Shown here piece by piece: positions 51,213-63,200 of a DNA stretch of 64,000 bases. The stretch is taken from assembly GCF_002775205.1 (NCBI RefSeq), contig NC_036455.1, positions 1,340,501 through 1,404,500 of the forward strand, read 5' to 3'. Under the pieces are notes generated by a model that did not search any database, was not told the origin of the DNA, and saw only the letters and a program-made list of their open reading frames with translations. The position numbers and the translations under genes are program-made. Source of the DNA: Xiphophorus maculatus (lineage: Eukaryota > Chordata > Actinopteri > Cyprinodontiformes > Poeciliidae). Every line of letters begins with the position of its first letter. The first letter of the stretch is position 1.

Positions 51213-51544
51213 GTAAGCATTAAATTATCACTAATTAAACCATTTGAGTCGCTCGTGGCCTCTTGGAGCGACGGGCATTTTCCCCCCTCTGCGTGTGTGC
51301 GCTTTCGTTCTCTACGCATTTAAGACATCATGTGAAAAGCGCGATGGGCGTGCTCACCAGCAGTTTGCTTCACGCTAAAATTAGGATCGATTTTGTGAAT
51401 CGAGAGAATCTGATCCAAGTCGTGACGGGCTGCTGCACGGCCGTGTGATTTCTAAGAATGAGCGCATCTGTCAGGAAATATTTGGCCGCGTTTGGTGTAC
51501 AAGCGGTGTATAATTGGCCTTGCTAGCGACGTACAGCGGCCTTT

Positions 51545-51570
51545 AAAAAAAAAAAAAAAAAAAAAAAAAA
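51545..51570. repeat. Poly(A) tract
   Basis: A run of about 26 A residues in the presumed first sv2a intron. Confidence 0.95.
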
Positions 51571-52025
51571 TCTTGTTGCACATATTTGCTCTTTATTTCA
51601 TCCTGTTGCTTCCTAAAGCCAAATAAGCACAACAAAGCTGTTTTCAACAGAAATATAAGGGCAGATAGTGGAGCCTTTCAGGGATGTTTTAGCGCTTTCT
51701 TTGGCTGTTGTGATGTTATCAGGTGTCCAGATGATTTATTTCTTCTCAGTGGATGGGAATCTCTGTACTATAAATAAGATGGTGATGTGAAGACAGGTTG
51801 TTCTGGTTGGCTCTGCAGGGGAACTATAAAGCTGATATTGATTGTTTTTTTTTTTTTTAATGGAGGACAAGCAAGAGGAGGAAAACTAATGGAGGCTTGT
51901 CAGTCTGAAGAAAAAAAAAATATAGCTACCATTACTCCTCCTCATCATCATCAGGCCTTCCTCTTCTCCTTTTCTCTCAGCTGAGTGTTTGTGGCTGTGT
52001 GAAGAGACTCAGCTCAACAGAGACA

Positions 52026-52343
<318 letters not shown>

Positions 52344-52349
52344 GATCAT

Positions 52350-54390
52350 AGATCCTTCTTTCACGTGTATTCTTGTGGCTAAACTGCAAACAGTACTTTT
52401 TCTGTCTTTTCTTTTACTAAATTTCTTTCTTCTCGTGGAAAAGCACAAGATGGTTGAGACAGTTCTTCTGAGTCCTCGGCTTTATTATTGCTTGCTGCAC
52501 CAAGGAGAGCAGTACATCGAATCCCTACACTCTCTGAGCACTGCTCTGAACTATTCCAAGTTTCACACTGTTTTATATAGCACTTTTCTAAATGCACCCA
52601 CAAATAACACAATTCCCCAAAACACGTCAAAGTAAGACACTCTGCAAACACGCTGTGATTTAAAATCAATTTTGTTCCGTCTGACAACTCAACTAAACTA
52701 TTCCTTTAGCAACTTCCTCTCTGCCTGCTCTCAGCATACATTATCCCCTTGATGAAATCACAATTCGCTGAAAGTTATTTGAAAGATCAACAATACTGAA
52801 ACATACAACATTTCCGCCACACCTGCAATCAGATGTTTTGGGGACATTTTGTACCCATTTTGTCCACCGGTGTCTCAAGGTAATTTTCTATGCTCTACTC
52901 AGAGTGTACTGGGAGAAAATGTAGCTAAATTGACTCCAACAGCTAGGATTTACCAGATGTATTTTGATTCGATGATGGGTTATGATGCATGAAGTCAACT
53001 AGAAGTTGGATGGAACTGACTCTAAAAAAAAAAACAGACTCTAGAAAAACTATTCATACTTTAAAATTGAGGATTTTCAGAGTTATTTATCTCTATAATA
53101 GTTTACCATCAAGAGAAATAAAATGTTTGTCAATAGGTACATAATGAAGAAATGGATGGTTGAGGGTATGGACTGCAAATGGGAAGAAACAACATTTGAG
53201 AACAAAATGGGGATACAAACTGAAGACAATGTATTCCTTTTGAGCCGTATTAAGTAGTACAGAAATAAAAAAATATCACTGAAACCAAATCTCTACTTGC
53301 TGTTCTTGTTTATATACAGGCTTTAGTATTAGCTACAATGCAAATAAATAAAAGAGGATTATTGTTTGACCCATTTGAAGCCACTTAAAGTGAGATGTTA
53401 AGTGGCATCTGTACACAAATTATGCAGAAGAAGTTAAAATTGATCAAAATATCCAAATTCTTGCACCAAAAACTTGCATTTCTGCTTTAAGCACTCTCTC
53501 TCTTAAACTAAAATGAACTAAAATGAAACACTGTAACCACATAAAATCATCTGTCTGCTTAAAGGAAAGGACTCCCAATATTGTTCAAGTAAGACACCTT
53601 TTGGGTGAGGGAACTGGTTAACGATTATTACGTCCATCTGGGGATATTATTAGGTTTGAGTCCTACAGTTTAGCCTGGCTGACCAGGCCCGGTTGGGTTC
53701 CTTTGATCTGTTCTCTTCATGCTGACAGGGAAATCTGCTGCCTCATGGCTGGAAATGCTGCCCAGGATGAAACATAAAATATAATTAAATCAACACACAT
53801 GCAGAAGCTCTCATAAAGGCAGTAAAATTAGTTCTTGATACATCCTGGTTGGTATGACTTGTGAAAAACATGAGAAAAAAATAAGTAATGAAGCACTCAA
53901 CATTGATATGAATGTCGAATTATTATTATTAGTTTTAGTTTTAAGGATTCATTTTATGTTCTTTTTTTTTTCCCAGGATGAAATGAGCATGATCAAAATA
54001 TTAAAGTTGAGAATTTGGTTCACACATTTCAATTGATGACAGATTTTTTTTTAATGCGTGGGGGTTTAAAACATAGAAGATCAGTATACACTGATGTCTG
54101 GTTGAAATTAGTACTGCAGGTTTCACCTAAATCACATACTTTTTCTTTTTTTTTTTTTTTTTTAGCAATTTAAAAGCTTCTGACTTAATTAAGGGTAAAA
54201 GGAAATGGCAATTCCAACCAATTTTTTTTAAATTGGTTGGTTCCCTGGCTTAGATATGGCTTTTAACCACAGGTCACAAATCTTTAATGGAAATTAAATC
54301 AGGGCTTTATTAACCCCTTTCTAAAAGCTTAGTTCATCCTTTTCTAAACTAGTTTGCAATTCCTCCTGCAGCACTCAGTTGTGTCTATTT
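52350..54390. other. Presumed sv2a intron 1, no recognised content
   Basis: Between the ATCT array and the Tc1-like pieces I see no exon, RNA gene or clear repeat family, only AT-rich unique-looking DNA with short homopolymers. Confidence 0.5.
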
Positions 54391-54429
54391 TATTAATTTT
54401 TTTTAATTTTCAACAGCCAAGTTGTTAAT

Positions 54430-54610
54430 TTAAAAAAGCAAGAAGTTCGAGACGTTTTCCAGCTTCCACTACTGAAGCATGATGCTTCCACCGCCATGTT
54501 TCAACATTCTTAGCTTTTGAAGAGTCTAACTTTCCAACACAAACGATCAGTCTAAGATGAAAGGAAATTGATCGGGATTTTGTGGAACATTTTTTACAGA
54601 CTGACATTGA
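54430..54610 (-). mobile_element. Tc1-like fragment
   Basis: GAAGCATGATGCTTCCACCGCCATG is the reverse of the transposase CATGGCGGTGGAAGCATCATG block. The surrounding sequence is decayed. Confidence 0.55.
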
Positions 54611-54638
54611 AACGTTACTTTAGAAGCGTGAGGCATTT

Positions 54639-54690
54639 TGGATTGACATGCAAGAATCCTTCTCACCCAAAGCCTTAAGGAAGATTTATT
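54639..54690. repeat. Dispersed repeat, copy 1
   Basis: GACATGCAAGAATCCTTCTC followed by ACCCAAAGCCTTAAGGAAGA is nearly identical to 61807-61856. About 45 of 50 positions agree by eye. Confidence 0.75.
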
Positions 54691-54839
54691 CTAACATTTG
54701 ACACTTTTTTCTTTTAGTAAATGTTGAATGAGATGTAACTGGAAGTTTTTAACATCAGTCAGCAGTAGTACTACGCTAATTCACATTTAGGTCTTTTAAA
54801 TGATGGGCTTGTCATAAATACATATTTTCAGTAGCAACA

Positions 54840-54945
54840 ACCAGGCTTGAAGATCCCAAGATGAGGCTTTCAAACATAAGATCAGTGTTGCAACTTAAAA
54901 AGCATGGTGGTGGCAGCGTTGTGCTGATTGGTTGAATAATGAAGA
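54840..54945 (+). mobile_element. Tc1-like fragment
   Basis: CAACCAGGCTTGAAGATCCC and AAGCATGGTGGTGGCAGCG belong to a Tc1-like transposase gene in forward orientation, opposite to the piece at 54430. Confidence 0.55.
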
Positions 54946-57050
54946 AGGAGGCCTACATTCAGATTTCTTAACTTTACCTCATATCATCTCATAGAAACTT
55001 TGACATTTTCCAACAGGTGTATGACTTGACCTGATTTTGATGCTCTTGCTCATTTATGGATTTTGCTCTAACGTCGGATCTGAGCCAAGAAGCCGACCAA
55101 TTAGAATCAACTAGAAACTGTAAAAATATTGGACAAATTTGAGTCCAGCAACTTAAATAAACTGAAGAAATTATACAGATTAGAGGAGGCCAGCAGGTGT
55201 TTTTATGACAAGTCAGTGGAGCCATCCCACACCGTCAGTATTTTAAAGCGTGCTCTGGTTCGTTGTGTACTGTATACCTGCTTACTATTGAGAAGCACTG
55301 TTAGGACTGTTATTACCTGTCAGAGGTTGTTTCTGAAGCACCGGTGAAAGCGCAGCGACATCTCATCATCGTCTGTCTGCTTCTTTACTGCAGCACAAAT
55401 TCAAAGTGACATCGCGCCTCATTGCACAGTCACCCGAGGCTTAGTGTGCTAGTACATAAACGTATTGATGTGAGGCTCATCTAGCAAATGCGAGGACAAG
55501 TTTCTTGCCCTGAAAAACGGCCTTTACACTGCAAAATTTATTGCAGATCTGATCCCACAGCAGATGGGGGAATCAGGAGTCTGATTGCCAGCTTCTTCTT
55601 AATTTCATGGCTCATTTGCTGTTGCACGTGGCTTTGGCAAATGTATTACTTTGCATTTGTGCTGCTAATTAAATATTGTCAAACATGATATTTAACTGAC
55701 GAAACAGAGCCAAGGTACTGGCTCATTCTGATTCACTTGTTAAGGTTTCCTTCCTTAGCTGTGTGGAAAATCGTCTTTTAGTGCTAGATTTGGAGATTTT
55801 ATGGGTCAGGATCACAACACAGTCTGCTTCGTTTGAATTCCACACCGTTGCTTGTCACCTCGAATTGAGTAATGCACAACATTTCCATCAGAAACCATGT
55901 ACTGCTTGAGGCCGGATGCTTTGGCTTGCAATTACAGTTAAGACCTTTCAGTGTCTTGGCAGACACTGTGTCGATGGGAGAAAGCAACAGGTTTGATCTA
56001 AAGGTGGTTCCATATGGAAAACACAGCTAAGATAGGGCAGACTTTATAGCTTTGCTTGGGGATGAACAAAGATATGTCAGCATGCAAACATCCACCTCAT
56101 CTTTGAACATCTCTTTATATGGTAGGCTTAGCATGTAGAAGTTACACCTACACTTGAATTTGTAACAATAGAGCATAAGTTTTGCACATTTTGTTTTGTG
56201 CAGATAACATGTTAGAAATTATTTGTGTTCAGTAAGCAAGATTATGTTATTTTGTATACACTAATGTACAAACACTACTAAATAATGCAACTACAAAACT
56301 CAACGCAATCTTTTTTTCATTTTCATGGCGCAGCAGGCTCATACTGTACAGGTACATTCATCACACTGCTGCACCATGCAAAACCCAACAGTCTTAGGCT
56401 GACAGCAAACACGCAAAAGCAAGTAATCTTCTAAAAAGCTTTGAAAAGAAGAAGTTTTTGTATTTTTTTGTCAATGTTTCAGCCAACCTACCATTTAAAG
56501 ATTTTTATGATGACAGAACAGACAACTGTATGAAAAGATTATCGATGTCTCTGACTCCCTTCATTGAGAGGCCACCACTTTTCCTCTTTTGTGTTAAGCC
56601 ACCCCCAACTCACTTCCTACTTTCACAGGTTAACACCTGACCAGCTATTTACCTCTTCGGTATTCAGATACCAAAGTCTGCAGGATATAACTCATCTCAG
56701 AATTAGCTGGGTCCTGGGGAAACTTGTCCGGATTCTCACAGCCATACTGAATGTCCCACCTCTTTTCCCCCTGTATCTCAGCTAACCTGAGTAGCCTTGG
56801 CAATGAGCCGAGCCACACAGATCACGCTTATTACAGCAGCTGGTTTCCCCCTTATTACAAAAGGCACTTGGAACTGATCCAGATATGATGTGGTGACTTG
56901 CAGGAGTCCCAGGGATGTTGTTTTAATAATCTGGTGCCATCTGAAGGACTTCTCAATCACGCAGTGGTCCAATTGTTCTACGGTGTAATTATGTGATTTG
57001 TAATAAGAAAATTTGCAGTAACGTGGAGGCAAGGATTGATCTCACTTTAT
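54946..57050. other. Presumed sv2a intron 1, no recognised content
   Basis: No recognisable exon, RNA gene or repeat family. Small open frames here carry no family motif. Confidence 0.5.
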
Positions 57051-57054
57051 GTTT

Positions 57055-57175
57055 TCAAATCAGAAGTTATTTGGTAGATTTGCCGTTAAGCTGGTTGACT
57101 TCTTCCAAAAGCTTCTCAGAGTAGTTTACTGGCATTTCAGCCCATTCCTCCTGACAGAACTGGTGTAAAACCTTT
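57055..57175 (-). mobile_element. Sleeping Beauty-type Tc1 fragment
   Basis: GGCATTTCAGCCCATTCCTC and CTGACAGAACTGGTGTAA are a well-known segment of reverse-oriented Sleeping Beauty-like elements. It ends about 30 bp before the sv2a acceptor. Confidence 0.6.
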
Positions 57176-57272
57176 TTTCACTTTATATCTGTTGTCTCCT
57201 CAGGAGTATATCAAGTGAGCTGGGAGTCGCAAGACCTTTCTCCTCCATTGCTTCTTCTAAATTGTCTTTAAA

Positions 57273-60200
57273 ATGGAGGACGGCTATCAAAACCGGACTG
57301 CTTTCATAAAAGGTGCCAAAGACATTGCGAAAGAAGTCAAGCGGCAAGCCTCAAAGAAAGTTGGCCGCTCGGTGGATCGGATGAGCGACGAGTACAGCAA
57401 GAGGTCCTACAGCCGCTTTGAAGAGGACGATGATGATGACTACCCTATGCAGGGGAGCCAAGATGGGGGCTACTACCGCAGCGACAGCCAGGCCGCCAAC
57501 GACGACGAGGGTGGCCACAGTGACTCCACCGAGGGCCACGACGAGGACGACGAGATCTACGAGGGGGAGTACCAAGGAATCCCCAGGGCTGATTCTGGGA
57601 AAGGCGACCTGGCCGGAGGTCCTGGATCAATAACAGCCGGGGCTCAGCAGTTCAAAGATGTTGGGGCGTCCGAGGCGGCAAGGCGGAAGGACCAGGAGGA
57701 GCTGGCTCAGCAGTACGAGACCATTTTACAGGAATGTGGCCACGGGAAGTTCCAGTGGTCCCTGTACTTCGTGCTGGGGCTGGCACTGATGGCCGATGGC
57801 GTGGAAATCTTCGTGGTGGGGTTTGTCCTCCCCAGTGCAGAGAAGGATATGTGTCTGTCTGAACCCAGCAAAAGCATGCTTGGTAAGACTCATACTCCTG
57901 TGTGTCACAGATTAAGGTACTTGTTCAAGTCCTATTTAAAACACCTCAATGACTCACTGTTGCTCTTGGCGACATGTTCCTTCATCACACTGTTTACACG
58001 TGTACTGATTATTCTGAGTCAGTTCCACATAAGCCAGAAGAGTCTCTGGGGAATTTTCAACTCTAGCTGCAGCCACTGGTCTTAGTTTTATTTATAATTA
58101 ATGGTTTGAAGATGTCACACTCTTTCCTGCTAATAGATTCCCAGAGATCCATCTCTGTTTATGCGCTGTGAAAATTTTGGGAGATAATCTAGAGCAGAAA
58201 CAAGAGCAAGATAAAAAATAAATTGTAGATGTGAAAGATTAGTCTGAACCGTTTATTTTTAACGGGTTAAGAACTGTTTCTTAAAGCATGTGTGTCCTCA
58301 AGCTAAGGTGTAACATTTAGGACTGAAAAATTGAAAATGAATAATTCTTTCAAAAACTACACTTTCTTTCGATGCCATTTGGGACCAGGTATGATAGAGA
58401 AAAACATTATATCTAAGAAGAGATCTTTTGTGCCTGCAGTTTTTCATTTTGTTAATATTGGGTGTTCACTTTTTTGATAAATTGTCATAAGCACAATTGC
58501 TTAAACCACTTGAGCTCATTGGTAGGATGTCTGTTTTGAATTCTGACAACAACAGAACTCTTCTGTTTAATTTTCCAATGACTGTTAGGGAAAAGGTTAT
58601 ACAGTACGACTTAGTAACTTAACAGAATAAAGTCTGCAGTTTTCCAGAACTTACAGGTTCTGAAACCTGTAAGTTTTGGTTTCCAAAACGTTCCGTGAAC
58701 TTACCAGCCATTTGCCTTACTGGTTATTTTCAGGAAGTCAGAAGATACTTTCCTGGAACTTACAGGTTCCCAGAAATTGTCTGAAACTTTTGTGTATTTC
58801 TCTGAATTTAAAGGACTTTCTAAAAACCTTTAACCTACTGATCTGAAAGAGGGATCATGGACATCTAACGCTGACGTGATTTACGAGTTATAATCCTGAA
58901 TGCACAATATACTTTCCAGAAATCTGGTGGTTATTTTGTGGAACTTACTGCTTCATAATTCAGTTTACATAAAATACAAAAACTTAGTAGAAACTTCTAG
59001 GATTTTACTGGCTACTTTCTGAACTTACCGGACATTTGACTGGGATGTATACCTTGGAAATTCTAGAAACTAAATGAGTACTTTCTACAACTTTCTTGGG
59101 ACTTACTTTAGTGAAGTTAAAGACTTTCTATGTGGAACTTAAAGGATATTTTTTGACAACTTTCCCAGATGTTTCTGATTGTTTTCCTACCAAGCCAGCT
59201 GCGGCAATTTAATTGTTACAGAACAACAACCTGGTAAGCGCAAATATTTCAATTGTTAAATTCAAATGTGGTGTATTCCTGCAAACTGCTGGCATAAGAT
59301 GCTTCAGGAAAGAGGTTCAAACAACTTCACAGCAAAGGATATTATTTGAAACTGCATGCCGTACTAGAAAATCCGAATTAAGAAGAAATTTTGGCCCATT
59401 TGTTGAAATCATTGTTGATCTCTAAACACAGCTTTTTTTTTTTTACAGTGCATATACAGAACCATACTAGCATTACTCAATGTATAGATCTTACTTTCAA
59501 ATGAGTTTTGTCCTTATACACACTTTCCAACTTTAATTATTTAATCAACCCCAGTGTAAGAATTCAGCTTAGAAATATGCTCCAGGCACACTTGGTAGCA
59601 ATCAAACACTACACAAGTAAAGGACATAATATCAAAGATTAATAAGACAGTGAATTAGTATTTTTGCTCAGAATTGGCTGATAGAAAAAAAAGTATGTAA
59701 ACATCAAATGTTGAAAGCTAACACATTTTGTTTGCTCTCCTGACAGGCCTCATCGTATACTTTGGGATGATGGTGGGGGCTTTCCTCTGGGGGGCTATGG
59801 CAGACCGGATAGGCCGTCGGCAGTCCCTCATCATCTCTCTGTCCATCAACAGTATCTTCTCCTTCTTCTCGTCCTTCGTTCAGGGTTACAGCACTTTTCT
59901 GTTTTGCCGCCTCCTCTCAGGTGTTGGGTAATTGCACCTTTAACTCTTTTTGTGAATTCCTCTATCCAACACATTAATGTACTATCTGAACAGTTCACTG
60001 TAATTGGGATTAGTAATGCCTCCCCGCCCCCACTTGATAGTATTTTTGATGTTTGGGTGACCAGTTTGTAACAGAAAATCAACGTAAAACTCTCTTACAA
60101 TATTCCCTAAGAGAACAATTATCGTCTTGTAGAGTTTTATTGTCATTCCAGTATTTTCCACTTCATTGAACTGGTGAATCGAAAGGTCAACATCATTCCC

Positions 60201-63200
60201 AGTGAGTTACAACCAATAACCTACTCAGTGATCACGCAGGGCAGAAGAAGAAGCTTGAGTCATCCCTTATGTCTTTATATTTTGCTTCCAAGCAGCCAGA
60301 CTTTGTAATTCTTTAAGGTCATCTTCATCATTCATTTCTAAGGCTGCTAAGAAGAATGTTTTTCTTCCATATATCAAACATAACTATGGTCTTAAACTCA
60401 GAGCACCACTATTGTATCTACACATGACAGGCAACAGAGAGAAGAATTGATTTTAAATCTCTAGGCACTTTATTCCTGGCAGCCAGTCACAAATATATAA
60501 TTTATTCCTAGTTCTTTGAGTTTTTAAATGAAAAATGCCAACAATGATACATTCTGGTATGTACTAAGTAAGAACTGTATTTTTGTATCGATTCCTCAAG
60601 GCAGACCAATCATCTAAAGGTCAAGCTGTTCCTTGGCTTCAGGTGTTTGCTTGTCTCTTTTTATTTATTAGCACAAAGAACCAAAAAAAAACTCTCACTG
60701 GGAATAATGTATCTGTACAACAAGCCTCTAGTAACAAAGTTCCTAAAGATCAATGACAAAATAAGCTGTATATGAAGTTGTTTATTACGAGCAGACTACA
60801 ATTAAACATTGGATGATGTACAGCTCAGGGTAAGTTAATTGAAAATACATTGAACCTTTTAAAGACACCCAGAAAGTCATGGTATCCTTTACTCTTTAAA
60901 CAAAATCAGAAACGTCTGTGTCCTTGGCAGCGGAATAAATAGCAACTATGGATGATTTAAAGCAACAATAGCAAAGTTTTTTGGTACCAAACGAGACAGC
61001 AAAACAAACACAACAAGAGTCAAATTCTCTCTGCCCAACAGTCACTGTTGTCTTGTGTCACTGGTCCAGATAATAGCAGTGGTTTTAAATAACTCCTTGC
61101 TGCAACATTTTTGATTAAAATGGCTGAATTATCTCCTCAATCTGTCAGCAAGCTATACAGAAATAGATTATTGATCCATTCATCACAAGCAAATATGAGG
61201 AAGCAGGGAAATTTCTGAAAACACGCAGGACAGTGGCAGGGTTAAGGACCACTACCCAAATGCATTCTGGCATTTTGGGCTATAAAGTGGACAAATTAAA
61301 AATAGTTATACTTTCCTTTACAATGGGATAAAACACCTCTCCCCAATGCTGACCTTTGGACTCTAACTTTTACAGAATTGGTGGCTCAATTCCCATCGTG
61401 TTCTCCTACTACTCTGAATTTCTGTCCCAAGAGAAGCGCGGCGAGCATCTCAGCTGGCTCTGCATGTTCTGGATGATTGGAGGAATTTATGCGTCCGCCA
61501 TGGCCTGGGCCATCATCCCACACTATGGTGAGCATGGAAATGCAAATGATCAAGACACAGAAATGTTAAGGAACATTAGGGCCAACATGTTGGGCTCTAC
61601 AGTCTTTTCAGATTTCCTTCCACATTCATTGTGTGCTGCTTGTTGCTTTGATTCAGTTCCGTAGTCTTCCTTTTCAGCCACTTGGTCTCAGTCTTTTACT
61701 GTCTAATCTGTGTAAACATACAGTACATATACTGTATATAAAGTTTGCCTCTATTCTGCTGTCCTACTCTGCCAACCTTTTTTACTTGTCATTTTTTAAA
61801 ATTGTTTTGGATTTGCATGCAAGAATTCTTCTCACCCAAAGTCCTTAAGGAAGACTAAGGCCTGCACTACGGCTTGCAAATTAGTATAATTTTTATGTAA
61901 TCTTGCAAAGATCCTGTTAATTCATATTCAAATAATCTGCTTGCCTTCTTTTCAACTCTTTATAGCCCTTTGTGATTGTAAGACAAATTTAATTAGCCTA
62001 CTATATGACCACTCATTTTCACTCAAAAACAAAAACAAACAACAACAACAACAAAAAAACAACAACCCCCCATATTTGGTTCATTGCTGGGGGGTTTTCA
62101 GCAAGTGTAGTGTAACATTTATTGCAAACAGTGGAGGTACTTATAACACCCACTAACCAAGTGACTCAGTAATGTGAACATATGTCAAATATGTGGAGCT
62201 GCTATATCTGGTTTACTTTCATCAAATGATCCAAAACATGTAGGCGGTATTTTGCAGAGATCCATTTTCGGCCAAACACCATCTGGTTAATTATCGCATG
62301 TTACACACAGTCACTGAAAAAAACACAGTTTGTGAGCTCAAACTCACTCCTCTGAGCAAATAATGACGAGATATTTTGAATTTATGTTGGGTTTCAGCAA
62401 GTTGACTCACCAATATAAGTTTTTGACTTTCTATTGACTTATGGTTGTAACTAATTGTTCTGTTTCCGTTTGGTTAAATATCTTTTGTTGTCATTTGTCT
62501 TTACTTCCAAGGGTGGAGTTTCCAGATGGGCTCAGCGTATCAGTTCCACAGCTGGCGAGTGTTTGTGTTGGTCTGTGCGTTTCCTTCTGTTGCAGCCATC
62601 GCTGCACTCAACGCCATGCCTGAGAGCCCACGCTTCTACTTAGAGGTGTGCATAACAGTTGACAATCAGTCTTTTTAAAGCTCTACACATTCTTTGAGGT
62701 TTTACCGCTAAAAACTTGGTGGAATAAATATATATATATATATTTTTAAATTTTTTTAGTCAGAAGTGACACGTCTTTATCTTCTTTTTCAAAACAGAAT
62801 GGGAAGCATGATGAAGGCTGGATGATTCTGAAGCAAGTTCATGACACAAACATGAGAGCTAAAGGACACCCAGAGAGGGTGTTCACTGTGAGTATCCTTG
62901 AGAAATATTTGTTGCAATCATTGAAACCAAAAGTTGAAAAAGATGCAACGGTGACAGACAATAAACATCACTTCATAAATGCTAGCTGGGAAAAACATCT
63001 TGCAATCTTGCAGTTACCTGCATTCATTACTGTGCAACATTCAGAATGTATTGTTATATGATTTATATATTGCATATATACCGTTTGATCAAATTCTAGA
63101 CTCTAAAGGCTCAGACACTGAACTTTAAGATAACAGTTGTGAGCTTAAATCTTATTTTATCGGTCAAATCAAATCGGTTTTTATTTGTGTAATACCAAAT

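Noticed and set aside
50910-51323. Overlapping 134- and 137-codon frames on both strands
   Set aside because: They lie in a CpG-rich probable 5' UTR exon, run through its splice donor and have no motif.
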